Assembly (NCBI RefSeq): GCF_000190415.1
Contig: NZ_AEWF01000001.1
Location: forward strand, 558,001-622,000
Reading direction: 5' to 3'
From: Candidatus Odyssella thessalonicensis L13
Lineage (GTDB): Bacteria; Pseudomonadota; Alphaproteobacteria; Paracaedibacterales; Paracaedibacteraceae
DNA: 64,000 nucleotides
Made by a program: the position numbers and the translations under genes. Below are positions 8,681 through 17,486 of this stretch, piece after piece. The notes under the pieces were generated by a model. It did not search any database and was not told the DNA's origin. It saw only the letters and a program-made list of their open reading frames with translations. The number at the start of each line of letters is the position of its first letter. The stretch's first letter is position 1.

Positions 8681-9903
8681 TGCGTCGCGTTGTCGTTACA
8701 GGAATGGCCGGCATTACCTCGTTAGGTCATAGCTGGAAAGAGATTGAGCAAAACATGCGATCCGGGAAAACTGGGGTCCGTCATATGGCTGAATGGAGTG
8801 ATATCGAGAATATGAACACTCAGCTGGGCGCCCCTATTCTCGGGTTGGACTTGGAGAACCGTTGGTCGCGTAAAGCAACCCGCGGCATGGGACCTGTGGC
8901 TTTGTACGCAACCTACACAACAGAGAAGGCTCTAGAAGCAGCTAATCTTTTAGGCGACCCGTTGGTTCAATCCGGACGTCTGGGTATTGCTTACGGCTCA
9001 AGTTTTGGAAGCACCGCCCCCATTGAAGGTTTTTGTGATCTTCTCTTTCACCGCAGTTTAAAAAAAGTGACGGCGACGAGCTATATCCGCATGATGAGCC
9101 ATACTACTGCCGTCAATATTGGCCTGTTTTTTGGGATTAAAGGACGCATTATCCCGACCTCGACGGCGTGTACTTCTGGCAGCTTAGCCATTGGTTATGG
9201 CATGGAAGCTATCCGTTATGGCATGCAAGATATAATGGTTGTGGGGGGTGCTGAAGAACTGTGTCCCTCGATGGCCGCTGTTTTTGATACCCTCTATGCC
9301 ACCAGTATCCGTAACACCACCCCTGACGCAACACCGAGCCCTTATGATGTGTCTCGTGACGGCCTGGTCATTGGCGAGGGAGCTACAACCTTAATCCTGG
9401 AAGAGTATAATCATGCGGTAGCTCGAGGCGCACCAATTCTGGCAGAAGTCGCGGGCTTTGCCACCAATCTGGATGGCAATCATGTCACTCAGCCATCAGC
9501 GCCAACCATTGAGGTAGCATTACAGATGGCTCTTGACGATGCCAAGATTAGTTCGAGTGATATTGGTTTTATCAATGGCCATGGAACTGCTACTGAATAT
9601 GGCGATATTATTGAGACCCTGGCAACGAACGCTGTATTCGGTGAAAAAACGCCGATCCATTCCTTGAAGAGCTATTTTGGGCACACGCTAGGAGCCTGTG
9701 GCGCGATGGAAGCTTGGCTGGGAATAGAGATGATGCGTCAGGGTTGGTTCGCCCCCACGGCAAACCTTAAACAAGTTGATAGCCGCTGCGCCCCGCTTGA
9801 TTACGTTATGGGTGAAGGCCGGCCGCTTGAAATCGACTATTTGATGAGTAATAACTTTGCTTTTGGCGGAATTAATACCAGTCTTATCTTTAAACGCCTT
9901 TAA
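8680..9903 (+). CDS. Second beta-ketoacyl-ACP synthase (KAS II/ApeR-like), last gene of the operon
   Basis: A 407-residue ketosynthase with an intact triad: Cys164 in STSTACTSGS, His301 in NGHGTATEYGD and His335 in SLKSYFGHTLG, with Lys330. It starts with the canonical MRRVVVTGMAGITSLG. In aryl polyene clusters the terminal KAS gene after the ketoreductase is ApeR, proposed to catalyse the first condensation or an auxiliary elongation. It is clearly a paralogue, not a duplicate, of the ketosynthase at 6211. The operon ends here: the following 580 bases hold no intact gene and I see no obvious U-tailed hairpin directly after the stop. Confidence 0.9.
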   Translation: MRRVVVTGMAGITSLGHSWKEIEQNMRSGKTGVRHMAEWSDIENMNTQLGAPILGLDLENRWSRKATRGMGPVALYATYTTEKALEAANLLGDPLVQSGRLGIAYGSSFGSTAPIEGFCDLLFHRSLKKVTATSYIRMMSHTTAVNIGLFFGIKGRIIPTSTACTSGSLAIGYGMEAIRYGMQDIMVVGGAEELCPSMAAVFDTLYATSIRNTTPDATPSPYDVSRDGLVIGEGATTLILEEYNHAVARGAPILAEVAGFATNLDGNHVTQPSAPTIEVALQMALDDAKISSSDIGFINGHGTATEYGDIIETLATNAVFGEKTPIHSLKSYFGHTLGACGAMEAWLGIEMMRQGWFAPTANLKQVDSRCAPLDYVMGEGRPLEIDYLMSNNFAFGGINTSLIFKRL

Positions 9904-10092
9904 ATAAGACGCTCACGCTAGCTAGTCATGCTAAAGTATTTATTCTGATACTGAAAGAAATAAATTAAGTAAGCCCTATTTGCCGGTAATCTTGCAAGGT
10001 TTTGCCTTAAAATACGGCGAACTTTGCAAAATTGCCACCTTTAACCTCCCTTTCTGAGCTGTTTCTCAAACGCAGAACTGCTTTGATCCTTA

Positions 10093-10377
10093 GAAGCTCC
10101 CTATAAAATTGCGGAAAGGATACTGAGCTCAGCGAAGAACTTTTCTATAAAATTGATGAGATGGCTCTGCCGGTGCCTTTGGCTAAGATGCAGCAGCAAC
10201 CAATGCTGTTTTGAGCACCAATAATAATTTTTTCAAAAATCTGCATGACATCCATATTACGAAAGAGTCTCGGCAGGGAGTTTTGCTTATAAGCTTCCTG
10301 AGCTTATCAAGAAATATGGACCTGTAATTACCATAGATTACCATCAAGAAGTTGAAAGGCAGTTGCAAGAGAAATAA
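10093..10377 (+). pseudogene. Decayed coding fragment of unknown family
   Basis: Between the pigment operon and the yfdX gene no intact frame exists, but three coding-like pieces in different + frames follow each other. The first reads EAPYKIAERI, the second TELSEELFYKIDEMALPVPL and onward to a stop, and the third begins AGSFAYKLPELIKKYGPV and ends in RQLQEK before TAA at 10375. The order and residue composition suggest the 3' end of one gene broken by at least two frameshifts. I do not recognise the family. The rest of the 9904-10484 spacer shows nothing I can name. Confidence 0.4.
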
Positions 10378-10484
10378 TTGCCCTTCCCCTTGAATATTAT
10401 GATTGAGTACTTATTTGTACGGAAATAAGCCTCTCTCTTACTAACTTAAGCATCTCAATCCTTAAGACTTTATCGTGAATGATG

Positions 10485-11453
10485 TTAAGGTTCGAGTTTA
10501 TGGAAAGATTGTCTCTTTTCTTCATAGTAATCCTTAAGAAAGACTCTAAGCTTACCTATTAACTTTTTCATCACAGCTGTAATACTTTTATTCCGTTTAA
10601 GCCGCTTTTCTAAGTCATGGACAGCCCTGTCTAAACTCTCATACTGAGAATCTTTAATCTTATTAATATAGCCCAGTTCCTTTGCTCTCTCCAGTTCGTG
10701 ACGGGCATTAGCTATCAAGTTCAGCGCTGTACTTTTATCCTTTTCCTGTTCCCTTTCCGCCTGATGCAGCATAACATCAGCGTTAATTAAAGGAAGTGGG
10801 ATAATTTGGTCAATAATAATTAAGGTATTAAGGGCTCTTAAGAGTACTGCTTTCGATTCATTGGCTTTTTTCTCCTCCAATAGAGATGCTGCTTTTTTAA
10901 GGGCTCTAGAATAAATCGCTAAGGGCAAAGAATAGTTACGGATATGAATTTCGCTTCGTAAGATACTAAGGAATAAGCGGCCATCTGGATAATCCTTATG
11001 CCTTACCGCCTTCTTTGCAGTTTTGCTGATCTCCTTAATTGTTTCAATATCGATGGGGGCTAAATCGATGACTTCAACACTAAAATCGGCGGGCAGCCAA
11101 GCTTCTTCCGGATGGTTAGCTAATAGGACGTCAAGTTTCCCAATAGCCCGCTCAATCGCCTCTAAAGCTTCCTGATGGTGCGCTTGGTGCAGTTCCTCTA
11201 TCGCAGATCGAGTTTCTTTGATAGCTGTTGCAGCATTAGGCACAAGCATTTTCTGAGCCTTCTCTTCTACCTTCTGACGCTGGCGTTCACGTTCCTGAAC
11301 GGTACTCTGTGAAATGGAGGCTTGAGCACTCGCGGGAAGTGACGGGGGATGAGAAGCATAAGCTGCCGAGATATAAATAACTAGATTTAGTCCAATATTA
11401 AGCGCTTGTCCGTTGGCTATTATGCCTTTAAAGATGGATTTGATATGTACCAT
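10485..11453 (-). CDS. yfdX: YfdX family stress-associated protein (exported)
   Basis: A 322-residue protein with an N-terminal export signal (hydrophobic stretch ending near AAYAS, residues 30-34), then a Gln/Arg-rich linker and a YfdX domain. The hallmark NAATAIKETRSAIEELHQ is followed by AIERAIGKLDVLLANHP, as in YfdX. YfdX proteins are periplasmic, helical, and associated with acid, heat and antibiotic stress; the biochemical activity is unresolved. The gene lies 55 bases downstream of hdeD on the same strand, which matches the pairing of YfdX and HdeD on stress-tolerance islands. Start ATG is preceded by AGGGAA. Confidence 0.88.
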   Translation of the reverse strand: MVHIKSIFKGIIANGQALNIGLNLVIYISAAYASHPPSLPASAQASISQSTVQERERQRQKVEEKAQKMLVPNAATAIKETRSAIEELHQAHHQEALEAIERAIGKLDVLLANHPEEAWLPADFSVEVIDLAPIDIETIKEISKTAKKAVRHKDYPDGRLFLSILRSEIHIRNYSLPLAIYSRALKKAASLLEEKKANESKAVLLRALNTLIIIDQIIPLPLINADVMLHQAEREQEKDKSTALNLIANARHELERAKELGYINKIKDSQYESLDRAVHDLEKRLKRNKSITAVMKKLIGKLRVFLKDYYEEKRQSFHKLEP

Positions 11454-11508
11454 AGCAAGTTCCCTATTATTAGATTTATCTTATGGAGTTGAAGCTGCTG
11501 ATCTTTAT

Positions 11509-12162
11509 CTATGAATGATCGGCAAAACTTTCTCGGGGATGTAATAAATTGTTGGTTAGATTGTGTAGCTTAAAAGCTAGAAGGGATAAGATGATCCCTG
11601 ATGCGATAAAATTAGCACCAATAAGCCATCCTAGTGTTATTAAACTAATAAGCGGCTTAACCCACACTAGCACTAGGATAAGGATTCCTAAGATTGTGGA
11701 CACGGTGCCATTTAAGGCCAGTAATCCCTCATGGGGAATTTCGCGTCGCAAACGGAGACCAGCATTAATTTGGCCAAGGCCTGTCGCAATAGACCAGATT
11801 GCTGTCATGGCTCCAAAGAAAACCGCAATACTTAGAGAGGCAAGCTGCGGCATAATCAGCACCGTCAAGCCAAATAAAATCCCAATTACGCCGTTTAAGA
11901 CTAAAGCGCCCCATCGTTTATCTTTGGTCAGTCGGTTAATGCCGGAGATAAGAGAAACCGCACCATCTACGATCGAGTAGGCCCCGAAGATAATCGTCAT
12001 TGCCACTACGGTCGTCACGGGCATACAAATAGCTAAACTTCCAAAAATCAAAGAAAGAAGACCACGTATAGCAAATGCCCACCAATTTGCTTCTAAGGAG
12101 GAAGCGCTGTTCATATAGGAAATATTGTTATAATGAGAAGTATTTTGTAAGTGTTTTCGCAT
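11509..12162 (-). CDS. hdeD: HdeD family acid-resistance membrane protein (DUF308)
   Basis: A 217-residue inner membrane protein with six predicted helices and the HdeD/DUF308 pattern: NWWAFAIRGLLSLIFGSLAI early, FGAYSIVDGAVSLISGI in the second pair, and a repeat of the two-helix unit after LRLRREIPHEGLLALNG. HdeD helps survival at low pH at high cell density in E. coli; the molecular action is not settled. The start at 12162 has a strong ribosome site, GGAGG six bases upstream, so the slightly long cytoplasmic N-terminus is probably real. It forms a likely two-gene unit with yfdX. Confidence 0.88.
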   Translation of the reverse strand: MRKHLQNTSHYNNISYMNSASSLEANWWAFAIRGLLSLIFGSLAICMPVTTVVAMTIIFGAYSIVDGAVSLISGINRLTKDKRWGALVLNGVIGILFGLTVLIMPQLASLSIAVFFGAMTAIWSIATGLGQINAGLRLRREIPHEGLLALNGTVSTILGILILVLVWVKPLISLITLGWLIGANFIASGIILSLLAFKLHNLTNNLLHPRESFADHS

Positions 12163-12937
12163 GCTATACCTCCTTCATTCTAATTGTAAGGAATTTATTT
12201 CCTTCTCCTGCATTTTATGCATTAGGATAATCTGCCTATTGCAGGTGTCTTCAGTAAAGTTGAGAATCCTATCTTCACGGTGACTCTCTTTCTTCCCATT
12301 CTTAAAACAATTAAATTTAATTATTAAGACTGAGAAGCTGAGGTTAACTTGTTATTATTATATGTTTGACGCTTTATTCAGATTTATTAAATATAAAACA
12401 ATAAACTACAAATATGACCTACTTCTTTACAGAGATATTTTCTCCTAACCTCATCTAGATAATCTTTCTAAAGTATTTTCTTATCCAGGTAAAACTTCTG
12501 CTCGTTTTATCTAGTACTAATAGCTTAAAAACTGATTAATTAGCCGTTACTCCTTAAGAGGTATTCATTACGCTTCTCAATTCATCCCTGCTAGGGTTTA
12601 TAAGGAAAAATAATGCCTCTCTATAAATTTGCAAGATTTTACCCTAAACCGAGAACAAGGTTTTACCACTGTCCCCCTTCCGCTTTTTTTCTCTCTTAAA
12701 GCTAATCCCCTCCCGAAGCGTCTTCCAATCTTTTAAAGAAGCGGTTAATGGTGCTCACCTCCTTCACCCGAGCAATTTTGTTCCCTCCCAAGAATACTAC
12801 TGTTCTCTCTTAACCTACTTCTGCAAGACCAGCAAGCAAACGCTCAGGATTAATTTTACAATATCCAAGCGATGGCTGCCCTAAACAGCTTTAAATAGGG
12901 CGTCTTTAAGACAAAGATTCCCGCTATTTTGCAGATC
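12163..12937. other. 775-bp spacer between the Clp N-domain gene and hdeD, with a decayed frame
   Basis: No intact gene. On the - strand, about 12895 down to the stop at 12702, a coding-like frame interrupted by one stop can be read: GYCKINPERLLAGLAEVG, a stop, then FLGGNKIARVKEVSTINRFF and a few more residues. It does not resemble the missing AAA+ modules of ClpK. The rest is AT-rich (12290-12560), with no clear hairpin or repeat. The spacer may mark where further stress-locus genes were lost. Confidence 0.4.
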
Positions 12938-13474
12938 TCAATTTTTTGTTGAGCGATTGTGACAGGCCTGCGCTTCAAGCTGACGCTTTAACCTGTCAAC
13001 TGAGAGCTTGAATTGTTCAAAAATAATATGGGCAATATCATTGCCTATTAGAGCGTAAAGGAGATGCTCAGCATCAATTTTATGGCGCCCTGCTTCCCTG
13101 GCCATATAGGCAGCCGCCTGTAATACTTTTTCAGCCTCTGTGCTCAGCTGTTCATTTAAATTATCTTCTAACTGACCGACTGAGGCGCCTGCTCGATTCC
13201 CAGACAGAATAGCAGCCCCCTTCTCTTCTATGGTTGCTCGTGTGCATCTCTTGCTAAAAGGACTGGGAAAGAAATTCTCATCAAAGAGACCGTCAAAGAT
13301 GTTTAGCTCCTTGCTAGAAAGAGAGCTTAAAGGTGATTTTGCCTTGCTATAACGATCCACAAGTTGAAAATAATGGGTATCACATAATTCCATCTGCCGT
13401 GGCCACCCATTCATCACCACTTGTGTCCCTACTGTAGCCGGCTTGTTACATACTTCGCAAATATCCTCCATCAT
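12938..13474 (-). CDS. Stand-alone ClpK/ClpG-type N-terminal region (zinc site plus Clp N repeat), AAA+ modules absent
   Basis: A 178-residue protein that looks like the front end of a ClpK/ClpG disaggregase. Residues 6-34 form a zinc site, Cys6-x2-Cys9 and Cys31-x2-His34, in ICEVCNKPATVG and MELCDTHYFQLV. Residues 105-170 match one Clp N repeat, with IDAEHLLYALIGNDIAHI and FEQFKLSVDRLKRQLEA. ClpK proteins continue for about 800 more residues with two ATPase modules; here a stop follows almost at once. The ribosome site AGGAGGAG upstream of the Met-Met start is strong, so it may still be expressed as an adaptor-like N-domain. It precedes hdeD and yfdX on the same strand, the company ClpK keeps on stress-tolerance islands. 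It could equally be a truncated relic. Confidence 0.75.
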   Translation of the reverse strand: MMEDICEVCNKPATVGTQVVMNGWPRQMELCDTHYFQLVDRYSKAKSPLSSLSSKELNIFDGLFDENFFPSPFSKRCTRATIEEKGAAILSGNRAGASVGQLEDNLNEQLSTEAEKVLQAAAYMAREAGRHKIDAEHLLYALIGNDIAHIIFEQFKLSVDRLKRQLEAQACHNRSTKN

Positions 13475-14154
13475 ATCACAAAACTCCTCCTCTTATTAAC
13501 AAACAACCAACCCAGCTAAAGAATTTTATTCACTGGTATGGCCATACATTTTATTAAGGATTGAGAGATTCTATCATCCCCTCGATATATTTAGCTCCTG
13601 CCCTCCCTTATTATTATCAATAATAATGGTGATCGCTTTTATTGCTAAATGATATAACTTATAATTTTCCCGGGGTAAAAAAAGCCTCTAACATCTATAT
13701 TATGATAGGTTATTACTTAATCTGTAGCTCCATATATTTATGAAGATTGAACGATTGTTACTTTAGTGAAAGTACATCCCGATCATAGAAGAGCTCTCGT
13801 TAGAAAGAAGGTGCCTGGCTTAATGCTTGGTGCTATTTTTGACAGAGTAGAGATTGATTAGGAATATTTATCATCTGCTCGATGCTTAATAAACTAAAGA
13901 TCAATAAAACCAAGAACGAATTATAAAAGCCTGTGGTGGCAGTTAATCGTTTCTTTCCTGACAGGTAGATTTTAGTTATTTCTCTCTTGCAAATAGGTGT
14001 AAATATATTATTTACTTCAAAAGAACTTATCATCTTAAAAGAACATACAGTCTAAATATAAATTTATTATAATTTTTCTATATTATGGGCGTCGGTATCT
14101 AATCAGATGAGTCAGTTTTAAAAACTTTAATAATATTAATGAGGAGAACCCTTA
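13475..14154. other. 680-bp AT-rich spacer without a convincing gene
   Basis: This stretch lies between divergent genes and should carry the promoters of both. A short + frame at about 13752-13860 reads like a tail fragment (VTLVKVHPDHRRALVRKK) ending in VEID and TAG, but it has no start. A 66-codon - frame at 13833-14033 has no ribosome site and a composition like random AT-rich DNA. I see no tRNA or strong hairpin. Confidence 0.4.
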
Positions 14155-14703
14155 ATGAAGAGCATCACTAACTTAATTCTTTGCTTTTTATCCTTGCTTG
14201 CAGTACCAGTCTCTGCAACAGAAGCCCCTTATGTGGTGGTCCAAGCATCTACTCCTAAATTGTCCCCGGTAGGATTTGGTTTACAAGTCCAGTTCCCTGG
14301 TACTGATCTGCAAAGTCTGCCTCAATCGATTGCTCAAGGGCTTTTTGATCGCACTAAAGCAACCGGCTATACCTTTAACACTCGCTTTCACCGTCTCCGT
14401 CAATCACAGTCGGGCAAAGTAGGAACCCTTGTCCTCAATGCGTATTCCCGTGAAGCAGCAACTTATGCTGATGGAAGTTTTGCCCTGCATCAAAATCACG
14501 AGCTATCAGTTATCGTTCTCTGTGATTTACATAAGAAAGTTGAGAGTGAAGGAAAAACTTATATTGCTGCAACCTTCCAAAAGATTGTCCATATGCGCGA
14601 TAATCCGTGGGGCATATCAAAAAACGAAGAAGAGAGGGAGATATTTGAAAAAGATGCTCATGCTACAGTTAAGGCTGAAATAGAAAAAATATTACAAAAA
14701 TAG
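14155..14703 (+). CDS. Exported protein of unknown function (182 aa)
   Basis: I do not recognise this family. The protein has a clean Sec signal peptide (MKSITNLILCFLSLLAVPVS, cleavage likely before TEAPY) and a mature part of about 160 residues of mixed alpha/beta type. Beta-rich segments such as VGFGLQVQFPG and ELSVIVLCDLHKKV come first, and a charged helix ends the protein. There is no Cys in the mature part apart from one in VIVLCDL, and no membrane helix. The ATG follows GAGGAG by eight bases. It stands alone, convergent with the LprI-domain gene across a shared hairpin. Confidence 0.75.
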   Translation: MKSITNLILCFLSLLAVPVSATEAPYVVVQASTPKLSPVGFGLQVQFPGTDLQSLPQSIAQGLFDRTKATGYTFNTRFHRLRQSQSGKVGTLVLNAYSREAATYADGSFALHQNHELSVIVLCDLHKKVESEGKTYIAATFQKIVHMRDNPWGISKNEEEREIFEKDAHATVKAEIEKILQK

Positions 14704-14740
14704 CATTTTTTGGTGAGTTCTCTCAACTTGCAAATACAGC

Positions 14741-14766
14741 AAAGGTAGGGAGAAATCCCTGCCTTT
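14741..14766. terminator. Hairpin between convergent genes
   Basis: An 11-bp stem, AAAGGTAGGGA pairing with TCCCTGCCTTT (one G-T pair), closes on a GAAA tetraloop. It lies 38 bases after the stop at 14703 and about 120 bases from the stop of the convergent gene at 14886. No clear U-tract follows on either strand, so the terminator role is likely but not certain. Confidence 0.5.
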
Positions 14767-14885
14767 AGTTGCTGATCTTATAGAGAGTGACCTATAATAA
14801 GCGAGCTTTTATTGAGCGTATAGACCTACTCTTGAAGGATGTGGAAAATAAAGGCTGACAATATGCTGGCAATCATTCAGCATCC

Positions 14886-15895
14886 TTATTCCTGCTGGGA
14901 TTTCACGTATAACAATCGGGGCGAGGTTTCTGTAACTTTATCGACTTCTGCTTTATAACTGGAATAATCCGTTACCCAATCTGCGTCAGTATAGGTTAAT
15001 TCATAATCTTCCTGATAATTATCTTTTGTACTTCTTTGATTTAAAAGGATTAACTTTTCACCTTTGACCTGATAATAATACTCTTTTGAACATTTACCTG
15101 GCCCATACCCTTTCGTGTAACGGTATAAAACCTTCTTAACAGGATCAAAAGCAAACTGTCCTAGCACCATACCTTTCTGGTTTATTGTCTGAGTCTCTGG
15201 ATCATATTTAGGAATTGGTAAATTTATTATTTTATAGCCGTCTTTTTGGTGCTTGATTAACCAGACACTATATTCGTTATTATGCGCGCCCGCTGCATGG
15301 CCATAAACGAAAATATAATCGGTGTCTGAAAGGTTATAAATAGCAGAGGATAAACGTGCGGTAACATAGATATAGCCGTCTTGCAAATCCGGAGTCTTAA
15401 ACGTTGGCAAGAAAAAAGTCGTATAACCATCAATTAGAAAAGTCAGCTGTAAAGGAATATAATCGTTAGGAATTGCATCAAATAAATGCTTTGCATCATG
15501 GGTAAAATGACGAATTTCCTTATCATACTTGGCAAAGAAATCCTTAAGAAAAGGTTGAAGAAGGCTGGGATCAGCCACAAGTGTATGAATTCTTTTAGCG
15601 TAATAATCTTCTAAAACAGAAGCGTCTTCAGGGCGCTGTTGCAGCCACTCTTGTTGCTCATGCTTTATTTTTCATTATTGAATCTCTCTTTCAAAGCTAT
15701 ACCATAGATTGAGTGCAGTATCTTATCGAGAGAAGCCAGATGCGGATTGTTACATATTTCTTTCTCCACCACAGTTTTTGCCTTTTTACAGTCGAAACTT
15801 GGTGCTGAAGCTAAAGCGACTGATAACGTGCTTAGCAATGAAAGCCGTAATATTTTTTCTAAAGTTTTACGAGTCCATTCATTCTTTATAAGCAT
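14886..15895 (-). pseudogene. Exported LprI/DUF1311-domain protein split by one frameshift
   Basis: Two adjacent - frames make one protein. The 5' part (15895-15665) has a signal peptide and the LprI-type motif SFDCKKAKTVVEKEICNNP followed by LASLDKILHSIYGIALKE. It ends at a TAA just after a run of five T (15668-15672; five A on the coding strand). Adding one A restores the frame, which then reads HEQQEWLQQRPEDASVLEDY, the expected LprI-like continuation, and joins the 3' part (15578-14886). That 230-codon part is beta-rich, of unknown family, and contains one Cys. The break may be a real mutation, slippage in the A tract, or a sequencing indel. LprI-type domains inhibit lysozyme in some bacteria; that role here is a guess. 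Confidence 0.7.
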
Positions 15896-15993
15896 GCTAA
15901 TCTCCTCTAATCTCTGCCCTCATAGTAACAGTTAGGCTTTAAAAGTGGCTAGTTAATCCTGCTCGTCTTTTTATGCAGCTGCCATTACCCTTA

Positions 15994-16653
15994 TCACTCT
16001 TCTCTGTCACTTTTCTTTCGACGCATAATTGTCCAGGGCTTGACTAACTTGGAGCGCCAAGAAGACTTTGCTTGCTGCGATTGCTGAAGTTCAGGCTTTC
16101 TTTCCTGTCCAAGCTTCATCGATTTTTTGTCCTTCGGCCGTTTAGCAACATAAGGCTTATCTAAGAATTTACGCAATATATAGGCTTTATGAGTTAATTC
16201 CTCATAAAGTCGCCAGTCAGAGCCAGTAAATGCGTCCTCTTCTTCTCTTAGATCGTGGTGAAGACGCTTAACCTTCTTATCAATCGCTAGCAGATTACTG
16301 ACAAGCATTTCGTTCTGGTCAATAAGAAATTTGAGGTGAGTCTTATTAATAAGCTGGCAAATTTCGCTCGACATTTGTTCAATGCTGGCCGTGAAGGCGT
16401 CAGATTTCAAAAGCAGTACCGTTTCTTTATTGTGAAGATTTTCATTGAGCTGCCTAATAACAGCATCATTCTGCATAGCCTGATTAATAGTAAAAATGCC
16501 CGCCATAAGCAGATCATTGAGCTCAATTAATTGTTGCTGTATAGAAGTTGCTGACTCTTGCCGGCTATGTTCCGGTGCCTCCATTGCCCTAATACCGGCT
16601 AATAATAATAGTAAGGTAACCAGGCGACCATATCTCGCCACTTTAAACTTCAT
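15994..16653 (-). CDS. Exported coiled-coil protein of unknown function, AME junction
   Basis: A 219-residue protein of unknown family. The signal peptide (YGRLVTLLLLLAGIRA) is followed directly by MEAPEHSRQE, the Met-Glu junction seen in several exported proteins of this window. The mature part is almost all helical with heptad-like spacing (about residues 35-150). The C-terminal 60 residues are very basic, rich in Lys and Arg, and include KPWTIMRRKKSDREE at the end. No membrane helix after the signal. The start follows an AGAGCT-type weak ribosome site. Confidence 0.7.
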   Translation of the reverse strand: MKFKVARYGRLVTLLLLLAGIRAMEAPEHSRQESATSIQQQLIELNDLLMAGIFTINQAMQNDAVIRQLNENLHNKETVLLLKSDAFTASIEQMSSEICQLINKTHLKFLIDQNEMLVSNLLAIDKKVKRLHHDLREEEDAFTGSDWRLYEELTHKAYILRKFLDKPYVAKRPKDKKSMKLGQERKPELQQSQQAKSSWRSKLVKPWTIMRRKKSDREE

Positions 16654-17486
16654 GCATAGCTCTCCAATTAATTTAGTTCCTGTTGTCTAAATTTAGAAAA
16701 ACTTAACTAGAATTGCAAATAGGCATGACCTATTTCTTTTTCTCTATCTCTTTTCTATATAGGATACGAGGTAAGGCATTTTTTAAATCTGTAGGCTCCA
16801 AAAGTTTTCAAAGTATTTAAGCTGCCAACTCCGCTCCATGATCAAGAAATAAGATTCTCTTATAGCCGATCTCATTTTCAAAATCTCAGAGGCAGAGAAT
16901 TTAATAGCTCAAGAATGTCACTGTGCTCTAGGATGCTCGATCTCTTTAAATAAAGGCAAACAATGCCCTACGCCTCTTTAAAGGTTGCCTTAGCGCTCTT
17001 CAGTGAGTGGAAGGTCAAAGCCAGCTTGATCAAACGTTTCCGCTTTCTATAGTCCCTACCCTTCGCTCATGCCTCATTTCTTTAAGATTACGGCAGCTAA
17101 ATCGATAGCGTCAATATCAGTGTGTACAGTGCAAAATAATCAACCTGCTAAAGCAACACTTTCAGGCATAACTCTTCATTACAAAACTCTATCTTCCTAA
17201 GTCTTACTAGCTGCAGTTATCCTTATTAGGCTTTAAGTGCAATGGGTCCTAAGCTCTGGAAAAATATGAGGAGAAGAAAGTTATTTTTAAGGTTATATAC
17301 ACTTCAAACTCCCAATCAACTATTATAGAGGGAAGTAAGTGGGACATAATAAACTCCTTTAGGGTTAATAAATAATGGGTATCCCAGAAGAAACGGCTTC
17401 GGGCAGGAATCATAGACCTGCCCAAAACTTATTTTGTCATGCTTTAATATGTAAGAAATATTAAGGATATCTTTTTCTATTAAACT
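16654..17486. other. 833-bp spacer with scattered coding debris and one hairpin
   Basis: No intact gene. On the - strand around 17150-16985 short coding-like pieces occur in one frame but are broken by stops: FCTVHTDIDAIDLAAVILKK, then after several stops KAETFDQAGFDLPLTEER. I cannot name the family. A hairpin at 17401-17423 (GGGCAGG/CCTGCCC, 9-base loop) lies 64 bases after the stop of the 604-residue gene on the - strand and may end its transcript, although no U-tract follows. Confidence 0.4.

Noticed and set aside
10183-10368. 61-codon - strand ORF
   Set aside because: It runs opposite the better coding-like + fragments and has no ribosome site.
11549-11980. 143-codon + strand ORF opposite hdeD
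   Set aside because: It is antisense to a clear membrane protein gene; its composition follows from the hdeD codons.
13833-14033. 66-codon - strand ORF in an AT-rich spacer
   Set aside because: No ribosome site, no recognisable motif, and hydrophobic composition expected from AT-rich sequence.
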